From Gossypium raimondii (taxonomy: Eukaryota > Streptophyta > Magnoliopsida > Malvales > Malvaceae), in NCBI RefSeq assembly GCF_025698545.1, contig NC_068569.1, forward strand, positions 26,288,001 to 26,352,000: a DNA stretch of 64,000 bases, given 5' to 3'. The translations under genes were made by a program, and so were the position numbers. Each line of letters begins with the position of its first letter. Within the stretch, counting starts at the first letter, position 1. Shown here piece after piece: positions 47,272 to 59,743 of the stretch. The notes under the pieces were generated by a model. It saw only the letters and a list, made by a program, of their open reading frames with translations, was not told the DNA's origin and did no database searches.

Positions 47272-49827
47272 TGTACAAACCCATTTTACCCAGGCCCGCA
47301 CCAAATGAACTAAGCCACACAAAAAATAAACAGTCCATTCAACCAAACAAACAACCCAATACAACAAATGACCTAACATAAACTAGGCCCAATACCCTAA
47401 GCCCAAAAGCAATAGCCCAATATTCAAAAACCTTAACCCAACACCCAATAGCAGAAAACAACAAACCCTAACCCTAGGTGCGCCGCACCTAGGGCCTGCT
47501 AGTCAACCACCCCGCCGCTTTAGCAACAACCAACTCCTGCTACCGCCACCTGCTCTCTGCCACCGTCGGCGTCCACTTGCCTGCAGAGAAACGACAATAA
47601 TAGATTTAAATATTGTAAAAAAATGGCTATAAAGCCATATCAAACATTGTAAAAAGGGGGTCTTTTGAAAAAAAAATCTATTCAAAAAAGAGAGGAGAAA
47701 ACATAGATTAAAAAAAAAAAGCAATAAAAGGTTTTTTTTTCTTAGATTTGATTTGATTTGCATTTCTATTTCTATTTCTATTTTTGTTTTTTTTATTTTG
47801 TTTCATAATAGCAAATAGCAAAAAAAAGGTTTTTTTTACCTCTTTTCGCTGTCGTCAGAGGGGTGTTCGGAGGACCGAGGAGCTGCGTCAAAAAAAAGGA
47901 AATTTTTGGACCCCCACCGTCATGCACGGCGGAACTAGCACCGGCGACCGGTGGTCGGCGCGACAGTCGATGACCGGGCCTGAGGTGGTGGCCGAATGGG
48001 GGGAGAGGAAATTTGAGAGTTTTTTTTTTGTTTTTTTAAGAGAAAGAAGAAAAGTGAATTTTAAAAAAAAAAAACTTAACTTTTATAGGCCCCACAAAAC
48101 GACGTTGTTTTGGGCAGGCCTCTCAGGCACCAAAACGGCGTCGTTTTGGCCCTGACCCGCTCGGTGACCCGACCATGGGGGGAGGATCCGCGTGTTTTCT
48201 TAAAAAGGGGTATTTTCGCGCGCAGTCCCTCCGATTTTGTAACGTGTTGCAATTTGGCCTTTTTCGTTCTTTTCTTTTATTTTAATTTAGCTGCACAATT
48301 TTATTTTTGTTTCATTTTGGTCCCGCTCAAAGTGATGCGTTTTGAAGGGCGGGATATTTCCTTTTGGGTCCCCCTCCTTTCGCGCGCGTCACAAATTAGT
48401 CCTTTGCTTTTTTTTTTTGAGTTCTCCCCTAGGATTTTGTTTTATTTTCAATTTAGTCCCGTTATCATTATTATTATTATTATTTATTATTAAACTAATT
48501 AGTTTTATTATTACTATTATTATTATTATTATCATTATTGTTGTATTTTTTATTATTACTTACCTTATTATTATTTTTATTTACCTGTTTATTCCCTTTT
48601 AGATTTTGTTATATATATACAAACTTATATATTTTTGTACTTTATAATATATATATATATACATATTTTATAATATATATATATACGAACATATTTTTAA
48701 CTTTTGTAAATATATATACATACTTACATATATATATATATTTATATATATTTAATAATTTTAAAATATGTATATATACATATATTTTCACATATTCATA
48801 ACTTTATGTACATACACGTATATATCTTTTACGTTTTATAATTTTATTCATTTTCTTTATTTATTTAGTTATTTGCATGTTCATTATTATTTTAAAATGT
48901 TTTAATTCTATTTGTTTACTTACTTGCGATTAGATGTTTGATTTATCTCTTATATTTATTTATTTCATTTTTGATGATTGTTCATATTATTCATACTTAC
49001 ATTATCGAATTCATTATTGCTTTGGTTACGAGTATTAACATTGTGTTTTATTTCTATTATTTCGTGTTAGATTAAATTTATTTAATGCATAAATCATGAT
49101 TTTTAAATAAGCAAAATCTCGTGTTTAGATTCGAGAAGGTCGTACCCTAACTTACTGAGTTTTGATTTTCGCAATAAATCTAAATACACGAATCTTTTCA
49201 AGCTCAAGTTTTAAACGATCTCGGGAATTTAGAAGAGATTGTATCCTAACTTACTGGGCATGATCCTTTTTTTTCTCAAGTTTTAAATGATCTCGGGAAT
49301 TAAGAAAAGATCGTGTCCTAACTTACTGGGCATGGTCTCTTTCTCTTAAAATCTAAGATAGCTAAATATCTTTTAAATAAGTAAATTTTTGGCATTCATT
49401 CACGCATCGGGAATTCAAGACATTGTGTCCTAACTTACTGGATATGATTCTCTTTCTCGATTAACGTGAAATATGCCCATTTTCTCAAAAATTTTCAACA
49501 TTTTAATACAAGGATCGTATTTTTAAAATTCTTCCAAGTCTTCAATTTTCGACTTCAAGACATTAACTAATTAACTAGGTACCAATTTTTGGGCGTTACG
49601 AGGGTGCTAATCCTTCCTCGTACGTAACCGACTCCCGAACCCATTTTTTTGAATTTTGTGGACCAAAATTGTTGTTTTAATAAAATCAAATCGTTTATTA
49701 AAAACAACTACTTTTCAAGGTGATTCGATCACACCTTATCAAAAAGGATTGGTGGCGACTCCCACATTCGATTTCATTTTTCAAAACCCAAGTCGACTCC
49801 GTTTTTATCAAAAAAATGGTGTCAACA
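47272..49827 (+). repeat. 5' LTR of element 2
   Basis: 2556 bp. Landmarks: a perfect inverted repeat with arms CCCTAGGTGCG and CGCACCTAGGG around one base (47472-47494); an antisense GT-AG pair (donor at 47839, acceptor at 47581); a TATA-like 'cttttataggcccc' near 48078; AAAACGGCGTCGTTTT at 48132-48147; an AT-rich block 48470-48850 full of TATATA and TTATTA; and four CCTAACTTACTGRR motifs (about 49145, 49245, 49316, 49428). Confidence 0.9.
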
Positions 49828-49830
49828 GCT

Positions 49831-49849
49831 TGGCGACTCCACTGGGGAC
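49831..49849 (+). other. Primer-binding site of element 2
   Basis: TGGCGACTCCACTGGGGAC, identical to that of element 1 and three bases after the LTR. Confidence 0.82.
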
Positions 49850-51042
49850 TTAAAAAGAGAGTCAAGCCACATGTTGATTACTTTTTGTCAAAAATTGAGA
49901 ATTTGATTTAAATTTACGATCCTTTCATTGTATTTCATTCGTCTTTATTACAATCTTCATTATTGTGGTTTTATAATTGTAATGTTGGTTTAAGTTTTGA
50001 TATATTTCTCCAGATTGCATTGCATGACAGTTGGTCACACCTTTTTAAGTGGGAGTGAGAAGCTATTCCTTCGTGAGGTTTTCACCTCCGTGCAGGATAG
50101 CGGATCACTTTCGAGATACATCCGTACCTATGTCTTCGAGAGATTTTTATCTCCGTGCAGCCATAGGAAAATGTATTCCCCTGAACCGAACACGGTCTGT
50201 ATGAGCCTATAATGGGTGAGGATTGAGGAATCTGCTGGTTTGGGTACCTTTGCTTTAGAACTAAAACCACATATAGAAGACCTTAGGAGCCCACCCTAGG
50301 TAGAACCACTTCAAACCCCTAGTGGTCACCCGAATAGGTGTTTATTTATTCTTGCTTGCTTTTGCTTTGTACTAACCTGTTTTCTTTTGTTTTGGTTATG
50401 ATTGCATTGCATTTTCATAATAAAAAAAGAGGTGTTGATTCACATTCAGCTGCTAAATAGAGAGCTTGTCATAAGAAAATGTGTTTCTTGATAAATTGGA
50501 TGACAATACGGTTGTTTGAATATGGTCCAAGAAAACGTGATAAGAGAAGGATGATAGTTTAATGGAGGACTACACGACCATTGCTCTGTTGCCCGAGGAT
50601 TTAAGATGACAAAGATTATTCGAGAGCCGCTGAACTTTCTTAAAGAGAAGCCAACGAACATTACAATGATGAATGATCAACGAGTCGCAGCCCAGATCAA
50701 GCAAAAAGGAGATAGAAGAGACGTCCCTTTTGAAGAGTTCGTGAGATTTATCTTAACGCTCGAATAAAGAAGAGGATCGAATGTCTCCGCCTATGAGGGC
50801 AAAGCCCCATATATATCCGCTTTATGTAAAGAGATTTGTTTTCTAGTAAAGTTGTTCTAATAGAATTGAACCAAGAATCAACGTCTCTTTTTGCATCCAT
50901 TCATCTGCATTGCATTTTATCATATGCATTAAAGTTTCAAAAAAAAGAGCCCTAATTAACTAAAATTGTGACAGTTACCCTGGAAACAACCAAAAATTTG
51001 CCAACTAGATATCATTACGGTACCCGTCGTAAAACAAAAGCA
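49850..51042 (+). other. Untranslated leader of element 2
   Basis: No gene. It has two copies of a TTTTCACCTCCGTGCAG-like motif (about 50078 and 50144), matching the element 1 leader near 12976-13040, and a segment (50200-50340) collinear with element 1 at 12820-12960. Confidence 0.65.
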
Positions 51043-51629
51043 ATGGATCAGAGATTAGAAAGATTGGAATAGTTGAAAAAGGAGATGCAATATCAGATGC
51101 AAGAAAAACCAGCTAAAATGCAGCAAGACATGGAAGAATCCTAAAGAAATTTATTGAGTCATTTAAAGCAGTTACTAGTTGGGGGGCATGATAAGGGGAA
51201 GAGCCTTGTGGTAAATTCTGGGGATGATCACGAAGACTCTGCCTATCCTCCAGGTTTCGCCCCAACTAATATCCAGGCACAACCAAAGGTGTACCCACAG
51301 AGGGTACCTGTCACCATTAGATCCCAATTCCAAATCGGTGCCCCAATGTCGATGAACTTTCCAACAGGCTCGGGTTCCAATCCAAGGGCCAATCCAACCA
51401 ATCCTGTAGTTCTTGATCTAGATGAAATAGCAAAAATGGAGAAGGCAAGAGCGGACCTGTCAAAACAACTAGAAGACCAGTGTAAGTGGCTAGAGGAGAA
51501 GTCTAAAGCCATGGAAAATGCCAATTACCATCGAGGAATGGACGCTAAAGATTTGAGCTTAGTACCTGATTTGGTGCTCCCTCCCAAATTTAAAATGCCA
51601 GAGTTTGAGAAGTATAACGGGACTAGTTG
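51043..51629 (+). pseudogene. Tat-type gag of element 2, first part
   Basis: ATG at 51043 opens MDQRLERLE, then hits TAG near 51070 and TAA near 51143, after which the frame is open. It parallels the element 1 gag through the Pro-rich segment, the KQLEDQCKWLEEKSKAME helix, LSLVPDLVLPPKFKMPEF and the EKYNGTSC block. There it stops abruptly at the edge of the inserted LTR (51630). Confidence 0.88.
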
Positions 51630-54554
51630 TGTAACACCCCTAACCCGTATCCGTCGCTGGAATAGGATACGAGGTATTACCCGATTTTACTAATTTTTTT
51701 AAAACTCAATATAACCCCTTTATAAATATCTAATCCTCTCTGCAAATTTTAAACCGAGACCAAGCCAACACAACCAATCCATCTCAACATTTTTTCAAGA
51801 TAGATTTATTGTATTCATAAGATAATCTCATCACATGCCAAAACCAAGATTTGTTAGCCGTACCAATGGCTAACCATACATTCATTCCACATTAACATCT
51901 ACTTTACTAGCTTATACATGCCATTAATTTCCAAAATAAGTTTCTTTATGCACCGAGATCTTGACGTTGATAGTGTGATGCTTCTCCGACCAAATCCGAC
52001 CTCCGAGCTCTTAACACTACAAAACAGGGGAAAAAGAAACAGGATAAGCACTTTGTGCTTAATAAGCTCATGTAACAAGAATTATACTTACCTAATATTT
52101 TCCATACAATGTAATAAACATTCATACACCCATTCCATACATTATTCCCCTATCATGCACAAACTCAACATTCAAATTAGTCCAATAATTTCCATGTATC
52201 AATAATTTATATATACCATGATTGATGAGCTCATCAATTCCATGATTTCCATTCCCTTGTTATTTTTCCATATTTACCTCGTTGAATTTCTCAGAATTTC
52301 GATGGATTTTCAGAAGTACACCTTAGTGTACAAATCCGGGTCCGTCAATTCATATTCATGTGCGCACATTTCCATTTCAGAGAGCACACTCCATGAACCT
52401 CATCCTTACAATGGGATTACCACCGAGCTAAATCCTCAGAATATAAACTCATAGAGTATTGTCGAGATTACAGTCAGCTAAATCCCACAACGACAATTAC
52501 TCTAATGAGCTTGGATCTGAATTACAGTCCAAAGCTAAATTCAGACCCTAATTCGGATTACTGTCCGGCTAAATCCATTTTCCACATATTCTTGGAGGGC
52601 TATATCAGATAGGATCACCCGTCCTGCTAGATCCTTTTACCATCAATTCCTTTTCGAGATCCATCGAATTTTCCTTCCATTCAACCGGATTTATTTTCTC
52701 TTTTCATCAAGAATATCAATACTTCATCAATTATCATACAATAAACATCCAAATCATATTCACATCAAGAAAAATATATTTCAAGCATTTAAGAATATAA
52801 CTCAAGTTACATGAACTTACCTCGATATTTGTTCGTAAAAATAATCTACTAATCCCAAACTTTTTCTTTCCCTCGATCTTGTTTCATATTTGAATTTTCC
52901 GGATCTAAATAAATAAATTTAATCACTAATCTAATACATTTCATGTTCATATGTAACATTCTCTAAAATTCCATTATTATTTATAGTGCATTCAAAGCTG
53001 TCTTACTGAGTCACAGTCACTAAATTATTTATATCTTGAGCTACGGAACTCCAAATTAAGATCCGTTAATTTTAGCTGAAACTAGACTCGCATATATTCT
53101 TACCATAAAATTTTCAGAAATTTTAGCTTAGCCAATAAGTACATTTTATTCTTTAAAGTTTCCCCTGTTTCACTTGTTGATAGTTCCGACCCCTCTTCAC
53201 TAAAAATTAATTATCTCATTGTACAGAATTTAGATGATGTTTCCGTTTGTTTATTCTGAAAATAGACTCATCAAGGATTCTAACCATATAAATTATAACT
53301 CATAATCATTTTTTTTTACAATTTTTAATGATTTTCCAAAGTCAGAACAGGCGAACCTGAATTCATTCTGACCTTGTCTCACAAAACCTATTATATCTCA
53401 TGATTTACAATTCCATTGCTTACACCATTTCTTTTATAAGAAACTAGACTCAATAATATTTAATTTCATATTTTATTCATCCTCTAATTCAATTTCTACA
53501 ATTTTTGGTGATTTTTTCAAAGTTAACCTACTGCTGCTGTCCAAACTGTTTTAGTGCATGAGGTTAATTACCATTTTTCCCTAAACTTTCAATAAATGAT
53601 AATTTCATCCTTGCTCAATTAACCTTTCAATTGAGCTGATTTTTCTCAAATAACACTATATTTCATCACTTTAAAGTACTTTATAACCTTTGGAAATCAG
53701 AATTTTAGCACTAGACTTTAATTCCAAACCTTTTCACAATTAGGTCCTATAAAATCATCTCATAAACAAATTAAAGCTTCAATTTCATCCTATTTCATCA
53801 TAAAATTCCAGAACATATTCATAGAAACTTTCAAATTCATTCATAAAATCAAAAACTAATGAATTTAGTAATAGGACCTAGTTGTAAAAGTCTTAGAAAC
53901 ACAAAAATTACAAGAAAAAGGCAAGAATTAACTCACTTGGTGCAAAAATTATGAAAAACCAGCTTGAAGAACCCCTTAGGATGTTTTTGGCTGATGGGAA
54001 TGCAGAAAAATAAAGAGGAATCTAGATAATTCCACTTTAGTCCTAACTTTTAAAGCAAATTTTGCAATATTCCAATTTTACCCTTAATTCTTCAATTCTC
54101 CTGATTTTTCTCAGCGTATGCCGCCCAAAATATCTCCTTTTGGGGTTATTTTCAATTTATGTCCCTCTTCATTTAACAATTGAGCTATTTAATCCTTCTA
54201 GTAACTTTTACACCTTTTTCAATTTAGTCCTTTTCACTTAATTGACTACCCAAACATTAAAATTTTCTAACAAAATTTTTATACCATATTACTAATATTT
54301 CATAATTATTTATAAAATTATTTTTGACTCAGTTTTTCGAGATCAAAGTCTCGATACCTTATTTTTACCCAATTTCTTCAATAATTTCTTTTTCTAACTA
54401 ACTACTAAATCGGTAAAATTTTTCTATCGATATTTTCATACGATTTTCCTATCATACCAATATTCATGCAAAAATATTAAAATAAATTTATCTTTAAATC
54501 GGATTTATGGTTACGAAACCACTATTCCGATAACTTTGAATTTGGGCCATTACA
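51630..54554 (-). repeat. Chromovirus-type LTR (2.9 kb) inserted in element 2
   Basis: The edges are TGTAACACCCC at 51630 and GGCCATTACA at 54554. On the minus strand the LTR begins TGTAATGGCC next to a purine-rich AAAGGGGGAGAGT tract and pol, so it is the 3' LTR of a minus-strand element. Its final 700 bp resemble 1-755 of this window. No partner LTR is present. Confidence 0.87.
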
Positions 54555-54565
54555 ACTCTCCCCCT

Positions 54566-55020
54566 TTAAGGATTTTCGTCTTCGAAAATCTTACCAGTAA
54601 AGAGGTTCGGGTATTGTTTCCTCATTGCCTCCTTCAGTTCCCATGTCGCTTCCTCAATCCCGTGCTTTTGCCATAATACTTTCACCAAATTTATCTTTTT
54701 ATTTCTAAGCTCTTTTGTTTCCCGTGCCAATATCTTGACCGATTCTTCATTGTAAGTCATATCCGGCTGAATCTCCACTTCTATTGGAGAAATAACATGT
54801 GACGGATCTGATTGATACCGTCGTAGCATAGACACATGAAAAACATTATGAATTCTATCGAGTTCCGATGGTAACACCAATCGATAAGCGACCGGTCCAA
54901 TTCTTTCTATGATTTCATATGGCCCGATAAATCTTGGACTCAATTTGCCCTTTCGACCGAATCGGAGAACTTTCTTCCAAGGAGACACTTTTAAGAATAC
55001 CTTATCACCCACCTGAAATT
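54566..55020 (-). pseudogene. C-terminal pol fragment with chromodomain (Ty3 chromovirus)
   Basis: An open minus-strand segment reads FQVGDKVFLKVSPWKKVLRF, then GPYEIIERIGPVAYRL, IHNVFHVSMLRRY, and the chromodomain-like VLWQKHGIEEATWELKEAM near the end. These are the GPY/F module and chromodomain that close integrase in plant chromoviruses (Tekay/Del type by resemblance). The stop is at 54566-54568, overlapping the polypurine tract. Upstream pol is absent: the frame runs into the gag of element 2 at about 55020-55033. Confidence 0.88.
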
Positions 55021-55032
55021 CAGCCACAAGTT

Positions 55033-55734
55033 CAGCCACCTCTTTTGGAGAAAGAAACCACGATGCTTTTCATCAACACTCTGAAAGCACCGTTCATTAA
55101 CCATATGTTAGGAAGTGCTACCATGAGCTTCTCAGATGTAGTGATGTCTGGTGAGATGATTGAAAATGGAATAAGAAGTGGGAAGATAGATGCGGGAGAA
55201 AGCGTCAAGAGATCAACCCTAAAGAATAAGGGAAATAGGGTGAACAACACGAGTACATATAACAAGGGTTATTCAAAACCAATTACGGTGAATCAGCCAA
55301 GAAAAATGGTCGCTAACCAACAAGACTCATCAAGGCTAGAATCTGGAACAAGACAAAACACTGAGAAGCTTCAGTTCACTCCAATTTCGATGTCGTATAA
55401 GGAGCTGTATCAAAGATTTTTTGATGCGCACATTGTTGCCCCTTTCTACTCAAAACCCCCACAACCTCTGTACCCCAAATGGTACGACGTGAATGTACAA
55501 TATAATTATTATGCGGGAATTACGGGACATTCCATAGAAAATTGCATTGCCTTTAAAAAAGTGGTTGAAAGGCTTATTAGTATAGGCGTTATCAAATTTG
55601 ATGATTCATCCAATGCAAAAAATTCGTTACCCAATTACATTGATAATGAGGTGAATGCGATGTATGAAGAAGTATTGGGAAACGTTCATATCGATGCCAT
55701 ATATGAAGACGCAATTGAAAATGGACCTTGTTAG
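55033..55734 (+). pseudogene. Tat-type gag of element 2, second part
   Basis: It resumes at VQPPLLEKETTMLFINTLKA, and the frame then stays open to a TAG at 55732-55734. It includes SFSDVVMSGEMIENGI, a QFTPI segment, WYDVNVQYNYYAGITGHSIENC (the first Cys of element 1 is Tyr here) and a C-terminal tail. Compared with element 1, about 130 residues between the EKYNGTSC and VQPPLLEKE blocks are missing. Confidence 0.87.
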
Positions 55735-56100
55735 ATATTCGCCCTTGTAAACTTGAGAATATTTTGAATAATTAGACTGTAGAAGAAACCCCTGTAGTAT
55801 TTAGAACTTACTCGGAGTAATATTCAGAACACACTTGTTGCTTTTAGCATTGAGGCAATAAAAACTCTTTTGTGAAATAGGCTCACGTCTGAACGTCGTT
55901 ATTTTAATGAAACATATCTTTGCGATCATTTTTGAGCCAATATCTTTCATTCTTCATGAATAATTATTTCTATTCTTTCATTCTTTCTTCTAAATCATTC
56001 TTTCATTCTTTCATAATCATACTGTACAGATAATTATTCTTAAATTCATACATTTTTTGTATATTCTTTTATACCTACAATAGGTCCCTAGATATCAATG
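55735..56100 (+). other. Element 2 spacer between gag and pol relic
   Basis: No gene. It has repeated 'ttctttcattct' runs near 55950-56010 and a segment that parallels element 1 at about 10340-10560. Confidence 0.6.
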
Positions 56101-56102
56101 AC

Positions 56103-56910
56103 ATGAGTGACGCTGCTACAGACTCAAAATCTCTTTTTGAGCGAGACATGTGTTTAAAGGGATCTCATGACTTCGAAGATGACATAGATTGTAGCCTATC
56201 TCCAGACTTGTTAAAGATGGTAGAACAAGATGAAAAATAGATTCTACCTTACAAAGAATTAATGGAGTCCATGGCTTTTCTCTATGTGGGGCATGGATGT
56301 CATTGGACCGATCTTGCCAAAAGTTTCTAGCGGTCAACAATTCATCTTTGCAGCCGTCGATTACCTCACTAAATTGGTAGAAACTACTTCATATGCCAAT
56401 GTCACAAAGTCGACGATTAGTAAATTCTTGAAAATCTATATGTCGGTACAGAATGCCAAAAAAGATCATATTCGACAATGCACTAAATTTGAACAACAGA
56501 ACAATATCAAAAGTTTGTAGTCTGTTCACGATTAATGCCATATCGTCTAAAAAAAACTCTGTCGGGGCAACGCCTTCCTTTTTGGCTTATCGCGGTTTCA
56601 CCTATTGAGGTCAAGATTCTTTTCTCTCTAAGTTTTTGGATCCAATCCCGATTGAAGAGGAATGTTCAAAGTTATCCATCATGGTCAAATGTGCCAAAAG
56701 CAAATGATGCGAGCTCACAAAAAGTTTACCCTAGAGAATTCCATGAGAGGGACCTGGTATTGAAGAAGATCCTTCCCATACAAAAAGAACTTCATGCCAA
56801 GCTGGAAAGGACCTAGTGTGGATGGCCTTATCTGGAAAAGCGTCAATCTTGATTGGAAGGGATAACAAGGACATGCCTAATCCTATGAGTTCAAATTTAA
56901 TAAAAATGTT
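56103..56910 (+). pseudogene. Residual pol of element 2: pre-RT segment plus parts of integrase
   Basis: Opens MSDAATDSK with HDFEDDIDCSLSPDL, as in element 1. It then jumps to the integrase core start (MWGMDVIGPILPK, VDYLTKLVE) at 56284-56450, then after another gap to its C-terminus (about 56730-56900: EFHERDLVLKKILPIQKE, ALSGKASILIGRDNKDMPNP). Reverse transcriptase, RNase H and the middle of integrase are gone, and stops break the rest. The breakpoints differ from those of element 1, which keeps none of the integrase core. Confidence 0.82.
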
Positions 56911-56911
56911 T

Positions 56912-57012
56912 AAAAAAAGAGAAAAAAGAAAAAAAAAAGAAAAAGAAAAAAAAGATGAAGAAAAGAAAAAAAAGAAAAAGAAAAAGAAAAAGAAAAAGAA
57001 AAAGAAAAGGAG
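56912..57012. repeat. Homopurine (AAAAAG)n-like tract
   Basis: About 100 bp almost purely A and G on the plus strand. The Lys-rich ORF over it and the Phe-rich antisense ORF are compositional artefacts. It sits at the end of the integrase relic, where element 1 has T-rich runs near 9450-9600 on the opposite strand. Confidence 0.9.
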
Positions 57013-58239
57013 AGGTCAAGGTAAAAACCCGCAAAAGGGCGCATTAAGACCAAAAAGACCAAAAGGGATTTGAGTTGAAAACCTGAAAAAGGCGGCTCAA
57101 ATTTTGGAACAAAATGGGGCATGATGTGATCAGAGCAGCTCAAATTTTGATAAAATTGGGGCATGTGGTAATCTTGTTATACCTGAATCAACAGGAAAGG
57201 GTAAGCGACATCTTGGGGCATCGACAAAGCCCTGTAGATCTCCTAAACACATGTCAAACTCAGAATTGTCTTTAAAATAGTTTGTACAAAGAAGTTCAAG
57301 CTGCGATATTTGGGGCATCTAGTCTTCATACTATTCATATTAAATTTTTTGTTCTTGAAATACTCCATTCTTTTTCAAGATACGTGTTCCAATCAATTCC
57401 TTTTTTATTCTTGCTATCCTTGATAATTTATTTCAAGCTATGTTCCCAAATCAATTCTATTCATCGTTATGATTTTTTGCAAGCATGTTGCATTGGAATA
57501 ATGATTAATGGACTAATAATACTTTCACAAGGGAAGTTTTGCATATTACTCTAGGAGTTTCTAAATAATATAGGAACCTGAAATAGGACAATTGTTTAGA
57601 ACTCACCAAGTTTAAAGGTTGAAATATCTAAGAAGGAAAAGTCTAAATTAAAACCATCCTTTTGGATTTTGTCGTCAAAACATTGATTGAACAAAATGAC
57701 AAGATGCCAGAGCTTCAATGAACAAATAAGCGATATTCACCAAGTAATAAAAAGAGGTTTCCTGGGAGAAGAAAATTCTTCATTGGTGCATGAGCATTTG
57801 GTATGACATCCCGGGAATGGGGTAAAAGACCAAATAGCTTCACATTCTGTATCCTTGAATTGCGATAGGAGAGGATTGAGAAAGAGCCAGATTTTATACT
57901 CAGTAGGAGGAAGATGATTCAAATTTTATATCCCAGAATTACAGTGGATTGAACATAGAATTACAGTGGATTTGACCTTGAAGATTACAGTGGGGGTAAT
58001 CTGGTTAAGTAAGATATGAACATTACCAACCGAAAAAGATAGCATTCTAACGTGTTGGCAATAAAGCCTTATTGAACAATGGGCAATAATGACTCGAACA
58101 TTGAGGGATCCTTTTCATGATATTTTGCATTCATGCATACACATTTAGCCAGGATATTTTGATTCATTTCGATCATAATCCCTAGGCATATAGGTTCATA
58201 AAATAGATTATACAGGTTATGTTCCCCAAAGAACAGATC
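57013..58239 (+). other. Element 2 3' untranslated region
   Basis: No gene. Segments at 57170-57250 and 57700-57900 match element 1 at about 9230-9300 and 8520-8760 on the opposite strand, supporting common descent of the 3' regions. Confidence 0.6.
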
Positions 58240-59640
58240 AGTGAAGATAGCAGATCTTGCCTTCATGTACTGACAGTGAAGCAGATTAAAGACACCAGCC
58301 TTGCCTTCCTTACTGACAGCGGAGCAGACTGAAGATAGCAGATATTGCCTTCCTGTACTGATAGTGGAGCAGACTGAAGATAGCAGATCTTGCATTCCTG
58401 TATTGACAACGAAGAAGATCAAAGACACCAGCCTTGTCTTCCTGTACTGACAGCGGAGCAGACTGAAGATAGCAGATCTTGCCTTCCTGTACTGACGGTG
58501 AAGCAGATCGAAGACACCAGCCTTGCCTTCCTTTACTGACAGCGGAGCAGACTGAAGATAATAGATCTTGCCTTCCTGTACTGACGGCGAAGTAAATCGA
58601 AAACATCAGCCTTGCCTTCCTGTACTGACAGCGGAGCAGACTGAAGATAACAGATCTTGCCTTCCTATACTGATGGCGAAGCAGATCGAAGACACCAGTC
58701 TTGCCTTCCTGTACTGATAGCGGAGCAGACTGAAGATAGCAGATATTGCCTTCCTGTACTTACAGCGAAGTAGATCGAATACACCAGCTTTGCCTTCCTG
58801 TACTGACAGCGGAGAAGACTAAAAATAGTAGATCTTGCCTTCTTGTACTGACAGCGAAGCAGATCGAAGACACCAGCCTTGCCTTCCTGTACTGACAGCG
58901 AAACAGACTGAAGATAGCAGATCTTGCCTTCCTGTATTGACAGCGAAGCAGATTGAAGACACCATAGTCTGCAGCAAAGCAGATTAAAGATAGCAAATCT
59001 CATTTCCCTGGCAGTGTAATGGAACAGATTGAAGCTACAACAAAAAATCTTGCTTCCTCGACATTGCAGTTAAAAAGTTTGAAGCTACAATAGCGAATCT
59101 TGCTTCCCCAATACTGCAGTTAAAGACTGAAGACAGCGAATCTTATTTCTCTAAAGTTCCAATGGAACAGATTAAAGTTATAAATTACTGATCTCATCTC
59201 TCTGAAGTTACAGTAGAACAGATCATATCAAACTTTATCTTTCTAAAGTTGCAGTAGAGCAGGTTGAAGTAACAAACCTTATCCCCCCTGAAGTTGCAGT
59301 GGGGCAGGTTGAATATTGCAAGTCTTATTTCCCAGAAGTTGCAGTGGAGTGGATTAAAACGATGAATCTTATACCTCTGAAGTTGCAGTAGGTCAGATTA
59401 AATCTACCACAACAAGTCTTATATCACTAAAGTTGTAGTGGAGCAGACTGTAGATAGCAGATCGTATCATGTCAAACCTTATCTTCTTGAAGTTGTACTG
59501 GAACAAACTAAAACCACGAATTTCATCCCCCTGAAGTTGCTGCGAAGAAAATTGAAGCTACAAGTCAGATCTCGTTGAAGTGCGGTGAAGTGGATTAAAG
59601 CCACAAGACACAGTGGACTGGAGTAAAGCTACTTGAAAAG
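58240..59640 (+). repeat. Tandem array of element 2, 89-bp dimer of 44/45-bp monomers
   Basis: From about 58250 to 58990 two alternating units carry 'tagcagatcttgccttcctgtactgac' and 'caccagccttgccttcctgtactgac'. The word 'gactgaagatag' recurs at 58372, 58461 and 58550, exactly 89 bp apart. From 58990 to 59600 looser repeats use 'ctgaagttgcagtggagcag'. The layout and monomer sequence mirror the array of element 1 in reverse orientation. Confidence 0.9.
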
Positions 59641-59730
59641 AGAAGCATCAAAAGAAGTCAAGACTCGGCAAGACCGGGCAAAATTGGTCTTTCTTAGTCT
59701 TTACTCTATTCTCATTCCACGATAACGAGC

Positions 59731-59743
59731 AAAGAGGGGCAGC
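59731..59743 (+). other. Polypurine tract of element 2
   Basis: AAAGAGGGGCAGC immediately before the 3' LTR, the same tract as in element 1. Confidence 0.85.

Noticed and set aside
56816..57073. Lys-rich ORF as a nuclear or ribosomal-type protein
   Set aside because: It reads the integrase end and then a homopurine tract; the lysines are low-complexity sequence.
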